Positions 16,711-25,707 of a DNA stretch of 54,665 nucleotides are shown here, piece after piece. Every line of letters begins with the position of its first letter. Within the stretch, counting starts at the first letter, position 1. The position numbers and the translations under genes were made by a program. The stretch lies in NCBI RefSeq assembly GCF_013031245.1, contig NZ_WPZL01000026.1, positions 1 to 54,665 on the forward strand, given 5' to 3'. The notes below the pieces were generated by a model. It had not been told where the DNA came from. It was given only the letters and a program-made list of their open reading frames with translations, and did not search any database. Source of the DNA: Ruegeria lacuscaerulensis. Lineage in GTDB: Bacteria; Pseudomonadota; Alphaproteobacteria; Rhodobacterales; Rhodobacteraceae.

Positions 16711-17307
16711 TTGAGTGGATTAACGTTCTTGGGTTTTTTGCTCTTTCTGGTGTCTTCGACATCAATGGCCATTGGAGCGTGTATCGATCTTTCAATGGGT
16801 AACTCTTTTACTTTGACGCGAAATGACCCGTTATTCGAGGTAACGAACAAAGTCATGAATGACGGAACGGTCAAAGAAGAAAGGGTAATGCAAAAAGACG
16901 GCTCGACCCAAAAAGTGTCAACGACCTATTGGAACGGTGTAATTCCAATCGACAGGAAGTCGTCTTCCAGCCGCATCCAACTGAAAATGAGCAAAAAGGC
17001 AAAGACGCTAAACTTGGAAGTTGTAGCCAAGACTTACACGATACCAGTTTCCATTTTGGTAAATGGCAGCGAAGTTGACCGCGGGTCATATGAGATTGAA
17101 ACAGTTCGCCAAACTACCCTTAAAATAGGAAACTGCAACTATCCTGTGATGGTTGTCAGAAAGAGTATCAAAAGGAACAACGGCGCTGCGATCAACGAAG
17201 AGGCTTTGCTCAGCTTAGAAGCAGGAATGTTGCTAGGTAATGTTGCCATGACACCTGATTGGCAAACTAAACACGGCGTATTTTTCGACCAGATTAAAGC
17301 GAACTGA
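16711..17307 (+). CDS. Unknown exported protein
   Basis: 198 residues from a TTG start at 16711, chosen because GAAGG lies about 10 bases upstream and it begins a signal peptide (hydrophobic core TFLGFLLFLV, then SSTSMA-IGA). The frame stays open further upstream to 16612, but that part is not signal-like. The mature part is beta-rich and polar: DGTVKEERVMQKDGSTQKVSTTYWNGVIPIDRK and repeated charged/hydrophobic alternation suggest a secreted or periplasmic domain. No family recognised. Markedly AT-rich next to the ribosomal genes; probable acquisition. No co-directional partner within 250 bases. Confidence 0.6.
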   Translation: MSGLTFLGFLLFLVSSTSMAIGACIDLSMGNSFTLTRNDPLFEVTNKVMNDGTVKEERVMQKDGSTQKVSTTYWNGVIPIDRKSSSSRIQLKMSKKAKTLNLEVVAKTYTIPVSILVNGSEVDRGSYEIETVRQTTLKIGNCNYPVMVVRKSIKRNNGAAINEEALLSLEAGMLLGNVAMTPDWQTKHGVFFDQIKAN

Positions 17308-17567
17308 CACCAGTGAATCGCGCATCATTTTGATTTGTAGGTATGATGGCCGTTATGCAATCAAAGGTCCGCATTGTCCGCAAAACGGACACTAACCACA
17401 TTTTGCATCAAGTGGAAAACTCGCTCCGCCATTCCTTCCATGCATATCGGCTAGAACGAAACTTCGGTTGTTAGCGATATCTGCTGCGCCTATCTGATCT
17501 CTGTCCCAAACAGGAACAAACAAAGCAACGTTGGGGAATACGCCCCGATTATGAAAGGAATTCAGAA
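17308..17567. other. Intergenic gap before the DUF1127 gene
   Basis: 260 bases without a convincing gene. It holds a small perfect hairpin (TGTCCG / CGGACA with a CAAAA loop around 17376-17392) without a T-run, and an AT-rich stretch before the next gene. Nothing further can be identified. Confidence 0.4.
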
Positions 17568-17783
17568 ATGGCACACATGGCAACGGCTACTCATGGCGGC
17601 ATCAATCTGGTCGCTCGATTCACCGACTACGTCGCGAAGATCAAAGAGGCATATGCGCTGCGCGCGGAGTACAACCGCACCTACACGGAACTCCAAAGCC
17701 TGACCGACCGCGAACTGCACGACATCGGCGTACGTCGCTGCGATATCAGTGATATCGTACGTGACCACGTGTATTGCTCGTAA
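17568..17783 (+). CDS. DUF1127 (YjiS-like) small protein
   Basis: 71-residue helical basic protein ending in the DUF1127 motif L-x-D-R-E-L-H-D-I-G-V-R-R-C-D-I (residues about 45-60). Small DUF1127 proteins in alphaproteobacteria have been tied to RNA turnover and to phosphate or stress responses; the exact role of this one is unknown. ATGAAAGGAATTCAG supplies AAAGGA about 10 bases before the ATG. It has its own terminator. Confidence 0.9.
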   Translation: MAHMATATHGGINLVARFTDYVAKIKEAYALRAEYNRTYTELQSLTDRELHDIGVRRCDISDIVRDHVYCS

Positions 17784-17807
17784 TCAGACAGTTTGAACCG
17801 TTCACTC

Positions 17808-17832
17808 GGAGGCGCCGTTTGGCGCCTCTTTT
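17808..17832 (+). terminator. Rho-independent terminator after the DUF1127 gene
   Basis: Perfect stem GAGGCGCC / GGCGCCTC closed by GTTT and followed by TTTT. Confidence 0.88.
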
Positions 17833-17903
17833 GCGTCCGGGGGACACCAATCCTATAAATTCTGGCGGGTCCTGTTGAAGCCGCGCACGGAATAGGCCAA
17901 GTC

Positions 17904-18818
17904 ATGACGGACCGGGCGTCTCAGACCGCTCGAATGGCGACAGGAAAGGCCGGGCACGTGCGCGAATTTCAGATTGGGATGCTTTGGGTCGACGGCCCGC
18001 TGAGTTTTCTGGAACAGCTCTGCATCAAGTCGTTTTTGGATGTGGGTCAGCATGTGTGCCTGTACACCTATGGCGATGTAGCCAACATCCCGGAAGGAAC
18101 AGAACGGCGCGACGCGTGTGAGGTTCTGTCGGGCGAAAACATCATCACGCATAAACGTACCGGCAGCCCGGCGGTTCATGCGGACAAGTTCCGCTATCGT
18201 ATGCTGGCGCAGCAGCCGGACATGATCTGGGCGGATACGGATGCGTATTGTGTAAAGCCGTTCACGACAGATAACGGGCATTTCCATGGCCATCTCGCGC
18301 CGAATGAGATCAACAACGGAGTTCTGAGGTTGCCACCGGACAGCCCGACATTGTACGACCTGATCGACTATACAGAAAATCCCTATCGCATTCCTCCCTG
18401 GTTGCCGACAAAGTTTCGCAGGGAACTGATCCGTGACGCGTTGGACGGAAACCCCAAACATGCGGGGGAAATGCTGTGGGGCGTTTGGGGGCCCCGGGCG
18501 CTGACCTGGTTGTTGCGGCAAAACGGCGAAGCGCAGTTCTCGTTTCCCAGCGAGGTTCTTTATCCGGTCTCGTTCAAGGAACGGCGCGTTATGAGTCGGG
18601 CGTCCGGCGATGCGGACCGGTTTGTCACGGATGAAACTATGTCGATTCACTTCTACGGGCGGCGTATGCGCTCGTTTATCCGAAACAGGTTCGGTGGCGT
18701 GCCCCATCCCGAAAGCATGGTCGGCAGGCTGGTAGAAAAGCACGGCATTGACCCGCACGCTGCGCCAATCATGCCGAAAGCCTTTACCGGGGACGAAGGC
18801 CCTGGAGACGAGGGCTGA
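17904..18818 (+). CDS. Putative sugar transferase (DxD glycosyltransferase-like)
   Basis: 304-residue cytosolic protein with no membrane segment. The segment [13 protein letters not shown] (residues about 110-122) carries a D-T-D motif like the nucleotide-sugar/Mn-binding DxD of the Gly_transf_sug (GT32-like) and alpha-1,4-glycosyltransferase families. The upstream [11 protein letters not shown] and downstream [23 protein letters not shown] match the same fold. The C-terminal part has [14 protein letters not shown]. Donor and acceptor unknown. An ATG at 17904 was used; residues before about 22 are poorly conserved, so a later start is possible. The rplO promoter follows after its end. Confidence 0.78.
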   Translation: MTDRASQTARMATGKAGHVREFQIGMLWVDGPLSFLEQLCIKSFLDVGQHVCLYTYGDVANIPEGTERRDACEVLSGENIITHKRTGSPAVHADKFRYRMLAQQPDMIWADTDAYCVKPFTTDNGHFHGHLAPNEINNGVLRLPPDSPTLYDLIDYTENPYRIPPWLPTKFRRELIRDALDGNPKHAGEMLWGVWGPRALTWLLRQNGEAQFSFPSEVLYPVSFKERRVMSRASGDADRFVTDETMSIHFYGRRMRSFIRNRFGGVPHPESMVGRLVEKHGIDPHAAPIMPKAFTGDEGPGDEG

Positions 18819-18839
18819 CTGCATCGTCGGCCCGTGGGC

Positions 18840-18868
18840 TTGCCAACTGAAGTCAACAAGCCTATACG
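18840..18868 (+). promoter_or_regulatory. Candidate sigma70 promoter of rplO-secY-adk
   Basis: TTGCCA (18840-18845) and TATACG (18863-18868) with exactly 17 bases between, of which most are A or C. It is about 95 bases before rplO and beyond the glycosyltransferase stop. Confidence 0.55.
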
Positions 18869-18963
18869 CCTGCGGTGGCCCTGCGCCACACGAATCAAAA
18901 CCAAGAAATGCCGCGTTTGGCCCATCACGCTTCGGGGGTCACATCCGGCTTAGGAGAAGCGAA

Positions 18964-19437
18964 ATGAAACTGCACGAATTGCGCGACAATCCTGGCGCCA
19001 CACCGAAACGGACCCGCGTTGGCCGTGGTCCTGGTTCCGGCAAAGGTAAAATGGGTGGCCGTGGTATCAAAGGTCAGAAATCCCGTTCGGGTGTGGCAAT
19101 CAATGGCTATGAAGGCGGCCAGATGCCGCTGTACCAGCGCCTGCCCAAGCGTGGCTTCAGCAAGCCGAACCGCAAGGCATTTGCTGTTATCAACCTGGGC
19201 CTGATCCAGAAATTCGTTGATGCCGGCAAGCTGGACGCCAAAGCAGCGATCACAGAGGACGCATTGGTTGCCTCCGGGCTGGTCCGCCGTAAACTGGACG
19301 GTATCCGCGTTCTGGCCAAAGGCGAAATCAGCGCCAAAGTGAACCTGGAAGTTACCGGTGCTTCGAAAGCTGCCGTTGAGGCAGTCGAAAAAGCGGGCGG
19401 CTCACTGACGGTCACAAAAGCTGCTGCGGCAGAGTAA
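18964..19437 (+). CDS. rplO: 50S ribosomal protein L15
   Basis: 157-residue L15, a late assembly protein of the 50S subunit. [43 protein letters not shown] and [21 protein letters not shown] are diagnostic. The ATG at 18964 has TTAGGAGAAGCGAA before it. It opens the fourth block with secY and adk. Confidence 0.98.
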   Translation: MKLHELRDNPGATPKRTRVGRGPGSGKGKMGGRGIKGQKSRSGVAINGYEGGQMPLYQRLPKRGFSKPNRKAFAVINLGLIQKFVDAGKLDAKAAITEDALVASGLVRRKLDGIRVLAKGEISAKVNLEVTGASKAAVEAVEKAGGSLTVTKAAAAE

Positions 19438-19489
19438 GCGCTTGTGAGCGGGCGAAGACCCGCTTACATAGACCTCAGAGTTTTCCAAG

Positions 19490-19525
19490 ACGCCGTCCGA
19501 GCCGGAAAACGGTTCCGGGCGGCGT
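19490..19525 (+). promoter_or_regulatory. Hairpin in the secY leader
   Basis: Ten-base stem ACGCCGTCCG / CGGGCGGCGT (G-U allowed) with a 16-base loop that can itself pair (CCGG...). It is followed by only TTT and lies 22 bases before the secY start. It may act as a partial terminator or as an RNA regulatory element between rplO and secY. Confidence 0.45.
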
Positions 19526-19546
19526 TTGCATAAGAGAGACCGATTT

Positions 19547-20911
19547 ATGGTATCAGCAGCAGAACAAATGGCGGCCAACACAAGCTGGGCTGCCCTTGGC
19601 AAAGCCACCGATCTGCGCAACCGCATCCTGTTCACGCTGGGTTTGTTGATCGTCTATCGTCTGGGCACCTTCATTCCGGTGCCGGGGATCGACGGGCAGG
19701 CGCTGCGCGAGTTCATGGAACAGGCGGGGCAGGGCATCGGCGGCATGGTTTCGATGTTCACCGGCGGGGCGCTGGGGCGGATGGGTATCTTTGCCCTCGG
19801 CATCATGCCTTATATCTCGGCCTCTATCATCGTGCAGTTGCTGACATCGATGGTTCCGGCGCTCGAACAACTCAAGAAAGAGGGTGAGCAAGGCCGCAAG
19901 AAGATCAACCAGTACACCCGTTTTGGCACCGTGGCGCTGGCCACCGTTCAGGCATATGGTCTGGCCGTGTCACTGGAATCGGGCGATCTGGCGACCGATC
20001 CGGGTCTCTATTTCCGCATGTCGACCATGATCACACTGGTCGGCGGCACCATGTTCCTGATGTGGCTGGGTGAACAGATCACCGCTCGCGGCATCGGCAA
20101 CGGTATCTCTCTGATCATCTTCGTCGGCATCATTGCCGAGGTTCCGGCCGCTCTGGCACAGTTCTTTGCCTCGGGCCGCTCGGGCGCGATCAGCCCGGCC
20201 GTGATCGTCGGCGTCATCGTCATGGTGATCGCCGTGATTACCTTCGTGGTGTTCATGGAACGTGCGCTGCGCAAGATCCATATCCAGTACCCGCGCCGTC
20301 AGGCCGGTATGAAAATTTATGAGGGCGGCTCGAGCCACCTGCCAGTCAAGGTCAACCCCGCGGGCGTGATCCCGGCGATCTTTGCCAGCTCGCTGCTGCT
20401 GCTGCCGGTGACGATCTCGACCTTCTCATCGGGGGCGACCAGCGGGCCGGTCATGTCGTGGCTGCTGGCCAACTTCGGCCCCGGACAGCCGCTCTACCTG
20501 TTGTTCTTCGCCTCGATGATCGTGTTCTTTGCCTATTTCTACACGTTCAACGTCTCGTTCAAGCCGGATGACGTGGCGGACAACCTGAAAAAGCAGAACG
20601 GTTTTGTGCCGGGTATCCGACCGGGTAAGAAAACCGCCGAATATCTGGAATACGTGGTCAATCGCGTGCTGGTTCTGGGTTCAGCCTATCTGGCGGCTGT
20701 CTGTCTGCTGCCTGAAATCCTGCGCGGCCAGTTCGCCATTCCGTTCTATTTCGGCGGTACCTCGGTTCTGATTATCGTCTCTGTGACCATGGACACGATC
20801 CAGCAGGTCCAGAGCCATCTGCTGGCGCACCAATACGAAGGGCTTATCGAAAAGTCACAACTGCGCGGCAAAGGTAAGAAACGCGGCAGGAAGGGACCCG
20901 CTCGTCGATGA
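19547..20911 (+). CDS. secY: Protein translocase subunit SecY
   Basis: 454-residue channel subunit of the Sec translocon in the inner membrane, with ten hydrophobic segments. [26 protein letters not shown] is TM1 and the following plug region; [32 protein letters not shown], and [16 protein letters not shown] are conserved SecY helices, and the cytosolic loop [13 protein letters not shown] is near residue 370. Start at 19547 follows GAGAGACC. The basic C-terminus overlaps adk by four bases, indicating coupling. Confidence 0.98.
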   Translation: MVSAAEQMAANTSWAALGKATDLRNRILFTLGLLIVYRLGTFIPVPGIDGQALREFMEQAGQGIGGMVSMFTGGALGRMGIFALGIMPYISASIIVQLLTSMVPALEQLKKEGEQGRKKINQYTRFGTVALATVQAYGLAVSLESGDLATDPGLYFRMSTMITLVGGTMFLMWLGEQITARGIGNGISLIIFVGIIAEVPAALAQFFASGRSGAISPAVIVGVIVMVIAVITFVVFMERALRKIHIQYPRRQAGMKIYEGGSSHLPVKVNPAGVIPAIFASSLLLLPVTISTFSSGATSGPVMSWLLANFGPGQPLYLLFFASMIVFFAYFYTFNVSFKPDDVADNLKKQNGFVPGIRPGKKTAEYLEYVVNRVLVLGSAYLAAVCLLPEILRGQFAIPFYFGGTSVLIIVSVTMDTIQQVQSHLLAHQYEGLIEKSQLRGKGKKRGRKGPARR

Positions 20912-21552
20912 ACATCATTCTTTTGGGCCCCCCGGGGGCAGGTAAGGGCACCCAGGCGCGTCACCTGGTCGAGACACGCGGCATGATCCAGCTGAGCACT
21001 GGCGACATGCTGCGCGAAGCCAAGACCTCGGGCACAGAGATGGGCCGGAAGGTTGCCGCGATCATGGACGCAGGAAAGCTGGTCACAGATGAGATCGTGA
21101 TCGGCCTGATCGAAGAGAAGCTGACCACGGAAACGGGCGCTGGCTTCATTTTTGACGGTTTCCCGCGCACGCTGGCGCAAGCCGACGCGCTCGCCGCTTT
21201 GCTGTCCAAGCTGGGTCAGTCGCTGCACACCGTGATCGAGATGCGCGTGGACGACGACGCTCTGGTCGACCGGATCACTGCACGTTCGACCTGTTCGGGT
21301 TGTGGTGAGGTCTATAACGACAAGACCAAACCGATCCCGGCCGATGGTATCTGCACCAATTGCGGCCAGAAGAAAGAGTTCACCCGCCGCGCCGATGACA
21401 ACGAAGACAGCCTGCGTACGCGCCTGATGGAGTACTACAAAAAGACCTCGCCGCTGATTGGCTACTACTACGCCAAAGGTGACCTGCGCCCGGTCAATGG
21501 TCTGGCGGATATCAAGGAAGTCACCGCTTCGATTGAGGCGGTACTTGGCTGA
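20908..21552 (+). CDS. adk: Adenylate kinase, zinc-lid type
   Basis: 214-residue enzyme converting AMP + ATP to two ADP. P-loop [11 protein letters not shown] at residues about 7-17, AMP-binding [23 protein letters not shown] and the LID with two C-x2-C pairs (CSGC and CTNC) that would hold a structural zinc. Downstream [24 protein letters not shown] is also typical. secY-adk coupling is the common proteobacterial arrangement. Confidence 0.98.
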   Translation: MNIILLGPPGAGKGTQARHLVETRGMIQLSTGDMLREAKTSGTEMGRKVAAIMDAGKLVTDEIVIGLIEEKLTTETGAGFIFDGFPRTLAQADALAALLSKLGQSLHTVIEMRVDDDALVDRITARSTCSGCGEVYNDKTKPIPADGICTNCGQKKEFTRRADDNEDSLRTRLMEYYKKTSPLIGYYYAKGDLRPVNGLADIKEVTASIEAVLG

Positions 21553-21566
21553 CTTTAGGTAGGGGC

Positions 21567-21595
21567 TTGACGGCCCCTTCAAAAGCCCATATCGA
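21567..21595 (+). promoter_or_regulatory. Candidate sigma70 promoter of the alpha operon
   Basis: TTGACG (21567-21572), a 17-base spacer and TATCGA (21590-21595), about 160 bases before rpsM. Two short GC-rich inverted repeats follow in the leader (around 21620-21650). Confidence 0.45.
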
Positions 21596-21754
21596 CCCAC
21601 ATCCCTATGGGAATCAAGACCGCATGCGGGATTCGTCCCGTTTGCCCCGACCACCTCGAATAAATGCTGGACCCTCTGGCGTCACTGCCACGGTCAAGTG
21701 TTGTGAAAAAAGGTTCCGGAGCTACGGAACCGCAACAAAAAAGGAAAGTGACAC

Positions 21755-22123
21755 GTGGCACGTATTGCCGGCGTAAACATCCCGACTGCAAAGCGGGTAC
21801 CTATCGCCCTCACATATATCACCGGTATCGGCAACACCTCGGCCAAAGCGATCTGCGAAGCCGTGGGCATTGAAGCGCATCGCCGCGTCAATGAACTGTC
21901 GGATGCCGAAGTTCTGGCCATCCGCGAACATATCGACGCAAACTTCACCGTCGAAGGTGACCTGCGCCGTGAAGTTCAGATGAACGTCAAGCGCCTGATG
22001 GATCTGGGCTGCTATCGCGGTCTGCGTCACCGCCGCAACCTGCCGGTTCGCGGTCAGCGTACCCACACCAATGCTCGTACCCGCAAAGGCCCCGCAAAGG
22101 CCATTGCCGGTAAGAAGAAATAA
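21755..22123 (+). CDS. rpsM: 30S ribosomal protein S13
   Basis: 122 residues; 30S-head protein that bridges to L5. [53 protein letters not shown] and [30 protein letters not shown] are diagnostic. A GTG start is used; AAAAAGGAAAG is the ribosome binding site. Confidence 0.98.
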   Translation: MARIAGVNIPTAKRVPIALTYITGIGNTSAKAICEAVGIEAHRRVNELSDAEVLAIREHIDANFTVEGDLRREVQMNVKRLMDLGCYRGLRHRRNLPVRGQRTHTNARTRKGPAKAIAGKKK

Positions 22124-22138
22124 GGGAGGGTCTGACCG

Positions 22139-22528
22139 ATGGCACGTGACAAGACTCGCGTTAAGCGCAAAGAGCGTAAGAACATCGCATCGGGCGTTGC
22201 CCATGTGAACTCGACCTTCAACAACACCAAGATCCTGATCTCGGACGTACAGGGCAACGCCATTGCATGGTCGTCTGCCGGTACCATGGGCTTCAAGGGA
22301 TCGCGGAAATCGACCCCCTACGCCGCTCAGATGGCTGCAGAAGATGCAGGCAAGAAGGCGCAGGAACATGGCGTCAAAACGCTGGAAGTCGAAGTTCAGG
22401 GCCCCGGTTCGGGTCGTGAATCGGCTCTGCGTGCGTTGGCTGCCGTGGGCTTCAACATCACGTCGATCCGCGACGTGACTCCGATTGCTCACAACGGCTG
22501 CCGCCCGCCGAAGCGTCGTCGCGTCTAA
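22139..22528 (+). CDS. rpsK: 30S ribosomal protein S11
   Basis: 129-residue platform protein at the E site. [52 protein letters not shown] and [18 protein letters not shown] are the hallmarks. It begins 15 bases after rpsM with GGGAGGG. Confidence 0.98.
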   Translation: MARDKTRVKRKERKNIASGVAHVNSTFNNTKILISDVQGNAIAWSSAGTMGFKGSRKSTPYAAQMAAEDAGKKAQEHGVKTLEVEVQGPGSGRESALRALAAVGFNITSIRDVTPIAHNGCRPPKRRRV

Positions 22529-22543
22529 GCGATTTTGAATTGA

Positions 22544-22574
22544 GCTGGGGCCAGTGTTTCTGCACGGCCCCAGC
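22544..22574 (+). promoter_or_regulatory. Strong hairpin between rpsK and rpoA
   Basis: Perfect nine-base stem GCTGGGGCC / GGCCCCAGC with a 13-base loop, 15 bases past the rpsK stop and 70 bases before rpoA. With no T-run it is not a classical terminator. It may set the RNA polymerase/ribosomal protein ratio or be an RNase III site. Confidence 0.55.
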
Positions 22575-22643
22575 ACGTCATTTTGAACCTCGGGCGTCTG
22601 CACCTTGTTGGTCATGGGGCGCGGACAGGAATGGAGGGATTAC

Positions 22644-23660
22644 ATGATCCATAAGAATTGGGCTGAATTGATCAAGCCGACCCAGCTGGAAGGCAAGCCG
22701 GGCAACGATCCTGCGCGTCAGGCAACTTTGGTTGCTGAACCGCTGGAGCGTGGCTTTGGTCTGACCCTGGGTAACGCTCTGCGCCGCGTTCTGATGAGCT
22801 CGCTGCAAGGCGCGGCCATCACCAGCGTTCAGATCGACAACGTATTGCACGAGTTCTCGTCGGTTGCAGGCGTTCGTGAAGACGTCACCGACATCATCCT
22901 GAACCTCAAGCAGGTTGCGCTGCGCATGGAAGTCGAAGGCCCCAAGCGCCTGTCGATCAATGCCAAAGGCCCCGCAGTTGTAACCGCCGGTGACATCAGC
23001 GAGAGCGCCGGTATCGAGGTTCTGAACCGCGATCACGTCATCTGCCACCTGGACGATGGCGCCGACCTGTTCATGGAACTGACCGTTAACACCGGCAAAG
23101 GTTACGTCTCGGCTGAGAAGAACAAGCCCGAAGACGCACCTATCGGCCTGATCCCGATCGATGCGATCTATTCGCCGGTCAAAAAGGTTGCCTATGACGT
23201 TCAGCCGACCCGTGAAGGTCAGGTTCTGGACTATGACAAGCTGACCCTGAAGATCGAAACCGATGGTTCGATTACACCTGAAGACGCGCTGGCCTTTGCC
23301 GCTCGAATCCTGCAGGATCAGCTGTCGATCTTCGTCAACTTCGACGAGCCCGAAGCGGCTGGCCGTCAGGACGAGGACGATGGTCTGGAATTCAACCCGC
23401 TGCTGCTTAAGAAAGTGGATGAGTTGGAACTGTCGGTCCGTTCGGCAAACTGCCTGAAGAACGACAACATCGTTTACATCGGCGACCTGATCCAGAAGAC
23501 CGAAGCCGAGATGCTGCGCACCCCGAACTTCGGCCGCAAGTCGCTGAACGAGATCAAAGAAGTGCTGTCCGGCATGGGTCTGCACCTCGGCATGGATGTC
23601 GAGGACTGGCCGCCCGACAATATCGAAGATCTGGCCAAGAAATTCGAAGACGCGTTCTAG
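22644..23660 (+). CDS. rpoA: DNA-directed RNA polymerase subunit alpha
   Basis: 338-residue alpha subunit that dimerises to nucleate RNA polymerase. The N-terminal assembly domain shows [45 protein letters not shown], the C-terminal domain (after about residue 250) [51 protein letters not shown], which binds UP elements and activators. The ATG at 22644 follows ATGGAGGG; upstream in-frame starts are not conserved. Confidence 0.98.
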   Translation: MIHKNWAELIKPTQLEGKPGNDPARQATLVAEPLERGFGLTLGNALRRVLMSSLQGAAITSVQIDNVLHEFSSVAGVREDVTDIILNLKQVALRMEVEGPKRLSINAKGPAVVTAGDISESAGIEVLNRDHVICHLDDGADLFMELTVNTGKGYVSAEKNKPEDAPIGLIPIDAIYSPVKKVAYDVQPTREGQVLDYDKLTLKIETDGSITPEDALAFAARILQDQLSIFVNFDEPEAAGRQDEDDGLEFNPLLLKKVDELELSVRSANCLKNDNIVYIGDLIQKTEAEMLRTPNFGRKSLNEIKEVLSGMGLHLGMDVEDWPPDNIEDLAKKFEDAF

Positions 23661-23790
23661 GCGCGTCTTCCCCAATGCCCGGCCCAATTTGGGACTATCC
23701 GGGGACAATATGGGCACTTCCGCCCCAAGGAGAGCCGGTGACACGCATCGCCGGCCAGACAAAGCAAAACGCGAAAGAAGGAACTAGAAA

Positions 23791-24213
23791 ATGCGTCACG
23801 CACGTGGTTACCGCCGCCTGAACCGTACTCATGAGCACCGCAAGGCGCTGTTTGCGAACATGGCTGGCTCGCTCATCGAACATGAGCAAATCAAGACGAC
23901 TCTGCCCAAGGCAAAAGAACTGCGCCCGATCATCGAAAAGCTGGTCACTCTGGGCAAGCGCGGCGACCTGCACGCCCGCCGTCAGGCCGCATCGCAGCTG
24001 AAAGAAGACAAAGACGTCGCAAAGCTGTTCGAAGTTCTGGGCCCCCGCTACGCCGAGCGTCAGGGCGGTTATGTCCGCATCCTGAAAGCTGGCTTCCGCT
24101 ATGGTGACATGGCGCCGATGGCGATCATCGAATTCGTTGATCGGGACCTGGACGCCAAAGGCGCGGCTGACAAAGCTCGCGTCGCTGCCGAAGAGGCCGC
24201 AGAAGAAGAATAA
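23791..24213 (+). CDS. rplQ: 50S ribosomal protein L17
   Basis: 140-residue L17 at the exit tunnel. [65 protein letters not shown] identifies it. The usual core of about 115-120 residues is extended by an Ala/Glu-rich acidic tail. It is the last gene of the supercluster and is followed by a strong terminator. Confidence 0.98.
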   Translation: MRHARGYRRLNRTHEHRKALFANMAGSLIEHEQIKTTLPKAKELRPIIEKLVTLGKRGDLHARRQAASQLKEDKDVAKLFEVLGPRYAERQGGYVRILKAGFRYGDMAPMAIIEFVDRDLDAKGAADKARVAAEEAAEEE

Positions 24214-24235
24214 GAAAGCCCGGCTTTCTGAATTT

Positions 24236-24266
24236 GGCCCCCACGTCCCGGACGTGGGGGTTTTTT
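24236..24266 (+). terminator. Rho-independent terminator after rplQ
   Basis: Perfect ten-base stem CCCCCACGTC / GACGTGGGGG with a three-base loop and six T. It closes the ribosomal supercluster. Confidence 0.93.
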
Positions 24267-24353
24267 GATTCTGTGGGCCAAGTAGCCAATAAGCCCTCCT
24301 GTTGCCAGAATCGCAAACTTGGGTGATCCTTTAAGAAATTGAAGGATCGCAAT

Positions 24354-25706
24354 ATGTTTAGGTATCTAATATTTGCGCTCGGTATTGGCGCAGCCACAGT
24401 GCTTGATGCGCAAGAAGCCTCCGACGATGCTACAGCGGCTGAGGAGACGTCAGCGGAGCAGCCCGACCTTTTGACAGATGCAGAGTTGCAAACGCTGGTT
24501 GCTCCGGTGGCTCTTTATCCGGACACCTTGCTCATTCAGATTTTTGTCGCCGCGACTCAACCGCTGGAGATTGTGAAGGCGGAGCGTTACTTGCTGGATA
24601 ACGCTGACCGCGACCCCGCGGAACTGGAGCCTGAAATCGAAGCCATGGGGTGGGATCCGTCGGTCAGCGTATTGGCAACAGCCTTTCCCGAGGTTGTTGG
24701 CCAGATGGCGACGCATATCGACTGGACCGAAACCATGGGCACCGCGATGCTGGCCCAATCCGATGATGTGATGGATGCGGTGCAGGTCATGCGGGATCAG
24801 GCGATCGACAGTGGCGCCCTGGTTTCCGGCCCCGAGCAGACCGTCGAGGTGTCTGATGACGACACAGTTGTCATCACTCCCACAGATCCCGAAACCGTAT
24901 ACGTGCCGCAATACAACCCCGAGACCGTCTATACCGGTCCGTCGACTGGGGATGTGGTGGGCGCGGCCCTGCTGACCTTTGGCACTGTTGCGCTGATTAA
25001 CGAAATTTTTGATGACGACGATGATTGGTATGGCTACTGGGGTTGCCGGAACTGCGGCGGCTGGAACGGTCAGCCGATCATCCGGAACCCCGATATCGAC
25101 ATTGATGTCGACGGCAACGTCAATATTGGCAACGAGATTGATCTGGGCGACCGGACGGATATTGGATGGAAGCCTGATCCCGACCGGAAAAAGCAGGCTC
25201 AGAATGAAATTTCAGACCGCAAAAGACTCGAGGGTGGTCGCGGTGATTTGCCAGTAAGCCGCCCCGAAGGCCGCACGGACGAACTGCGCGCCAAGTTAAG
25301 TCGCGAGTCCGGGGCGGCGGACATAAGTCGGGACGGCGAAGCGCGGAATCAGGTGGCGGCAGCCGCTGCAGGCGCGGGTGCTGGCGCTGTGGCGGGGGGC
25401 GCTCTTGCCAACCGGGGCAATGGTAACAAGAAACTGCCTCAGGTGAACCGGGGCAACGTGGACGGAGATAAGGCCGCAGCCAAGCAACAGGCCATTGACC
25501 GCACCAAACAAAGGCCGGATGCGGCGAAAAAACCTGTGAAACAAAAGCCGCAAGCCGCCAAGAAACCTCAGGCCAAGAAACCGGCAACGGCTCAGCACAG
25601 ACCGTCTGCGTCCAAAGGTCAGGCGATGAAGAAAAATGCGTCAGGAAATCGAACCCACAGCGCGTCCAAACGCGGGCACGCGGCCAAGGGAAAGCGGAGA
25701 CGGTAG
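24354..25706 (+). CDS. DUF3300 exported protein
   Basis: 450-residue secreted protein. The signal segment MFRYLIFALGIGAATVLDAQ is followed by the DUF3300 core around residues 40-130 (LTDAELQTLVAPVALYPDTLLIQIFVAATQPLEIVKAERYL and EPEIEAMGWDPSVSVLATAFPEV). Then come P-x-Y-V-P-Q-Y-N-P, a W/G/C-rich patch with DDDDWYGYWGCRNCGGW, and a long low-complexity basic tail of Lys, Ala, Gln and Pro. ATG at 24354 is preferred over an in-frame TTG at 24339 because GAAGGA lies eight bases before it. The function of DUF3300 is unknown; it is commonly paired with DUF2950, as here, one base away. Confidence 0.9.
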   Translation: MFRYLIFALGIGAATVLDAQEASDDATAAEETSAEQPDLLTDAELQTLVAPVALYPDTLLIQIFVAATQPLEIVKAERYLLDNADRDPAELEPEIEAMGWDPSVSVLATAFPEVVGQMATHIDWTETMGTAMLAQSDDVMDAVQVMRDQAIDSGALVSGPEQTVEVSDDDTVVITPTDPETVYVPQYNPETVYTGPSTGDVVGAALLTFGTVALINEIFDDDDDWYGYWGCRNCGGWNGQPIIRNPDIDIDVDGNVNIGNEIDLGDRTDIGWKPDPDRKKQAQNEISDRKRLEGGRGDLPVSRPEGRTDELRAKLSRESGAADISRDGEARNQVAAAAAGAGAGAVAGGALANRGNGNKKLPQVNRGNVDGDKAAAKQQAIDRTKQRPDAAKKPVKQKPQAAKKPQAKKPATAQHRPSASKGQAMKKNASGNRTHSASKRGHAAKGKRRR

Positions 25707-25707
25707 G

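Noticed and set aside
22578..23762. A 394-codon minus-strand frame opposite rpoA
   Set aside because: Fully antisense to rpoA; the composition reflects the third-position GC bias of rpoA.
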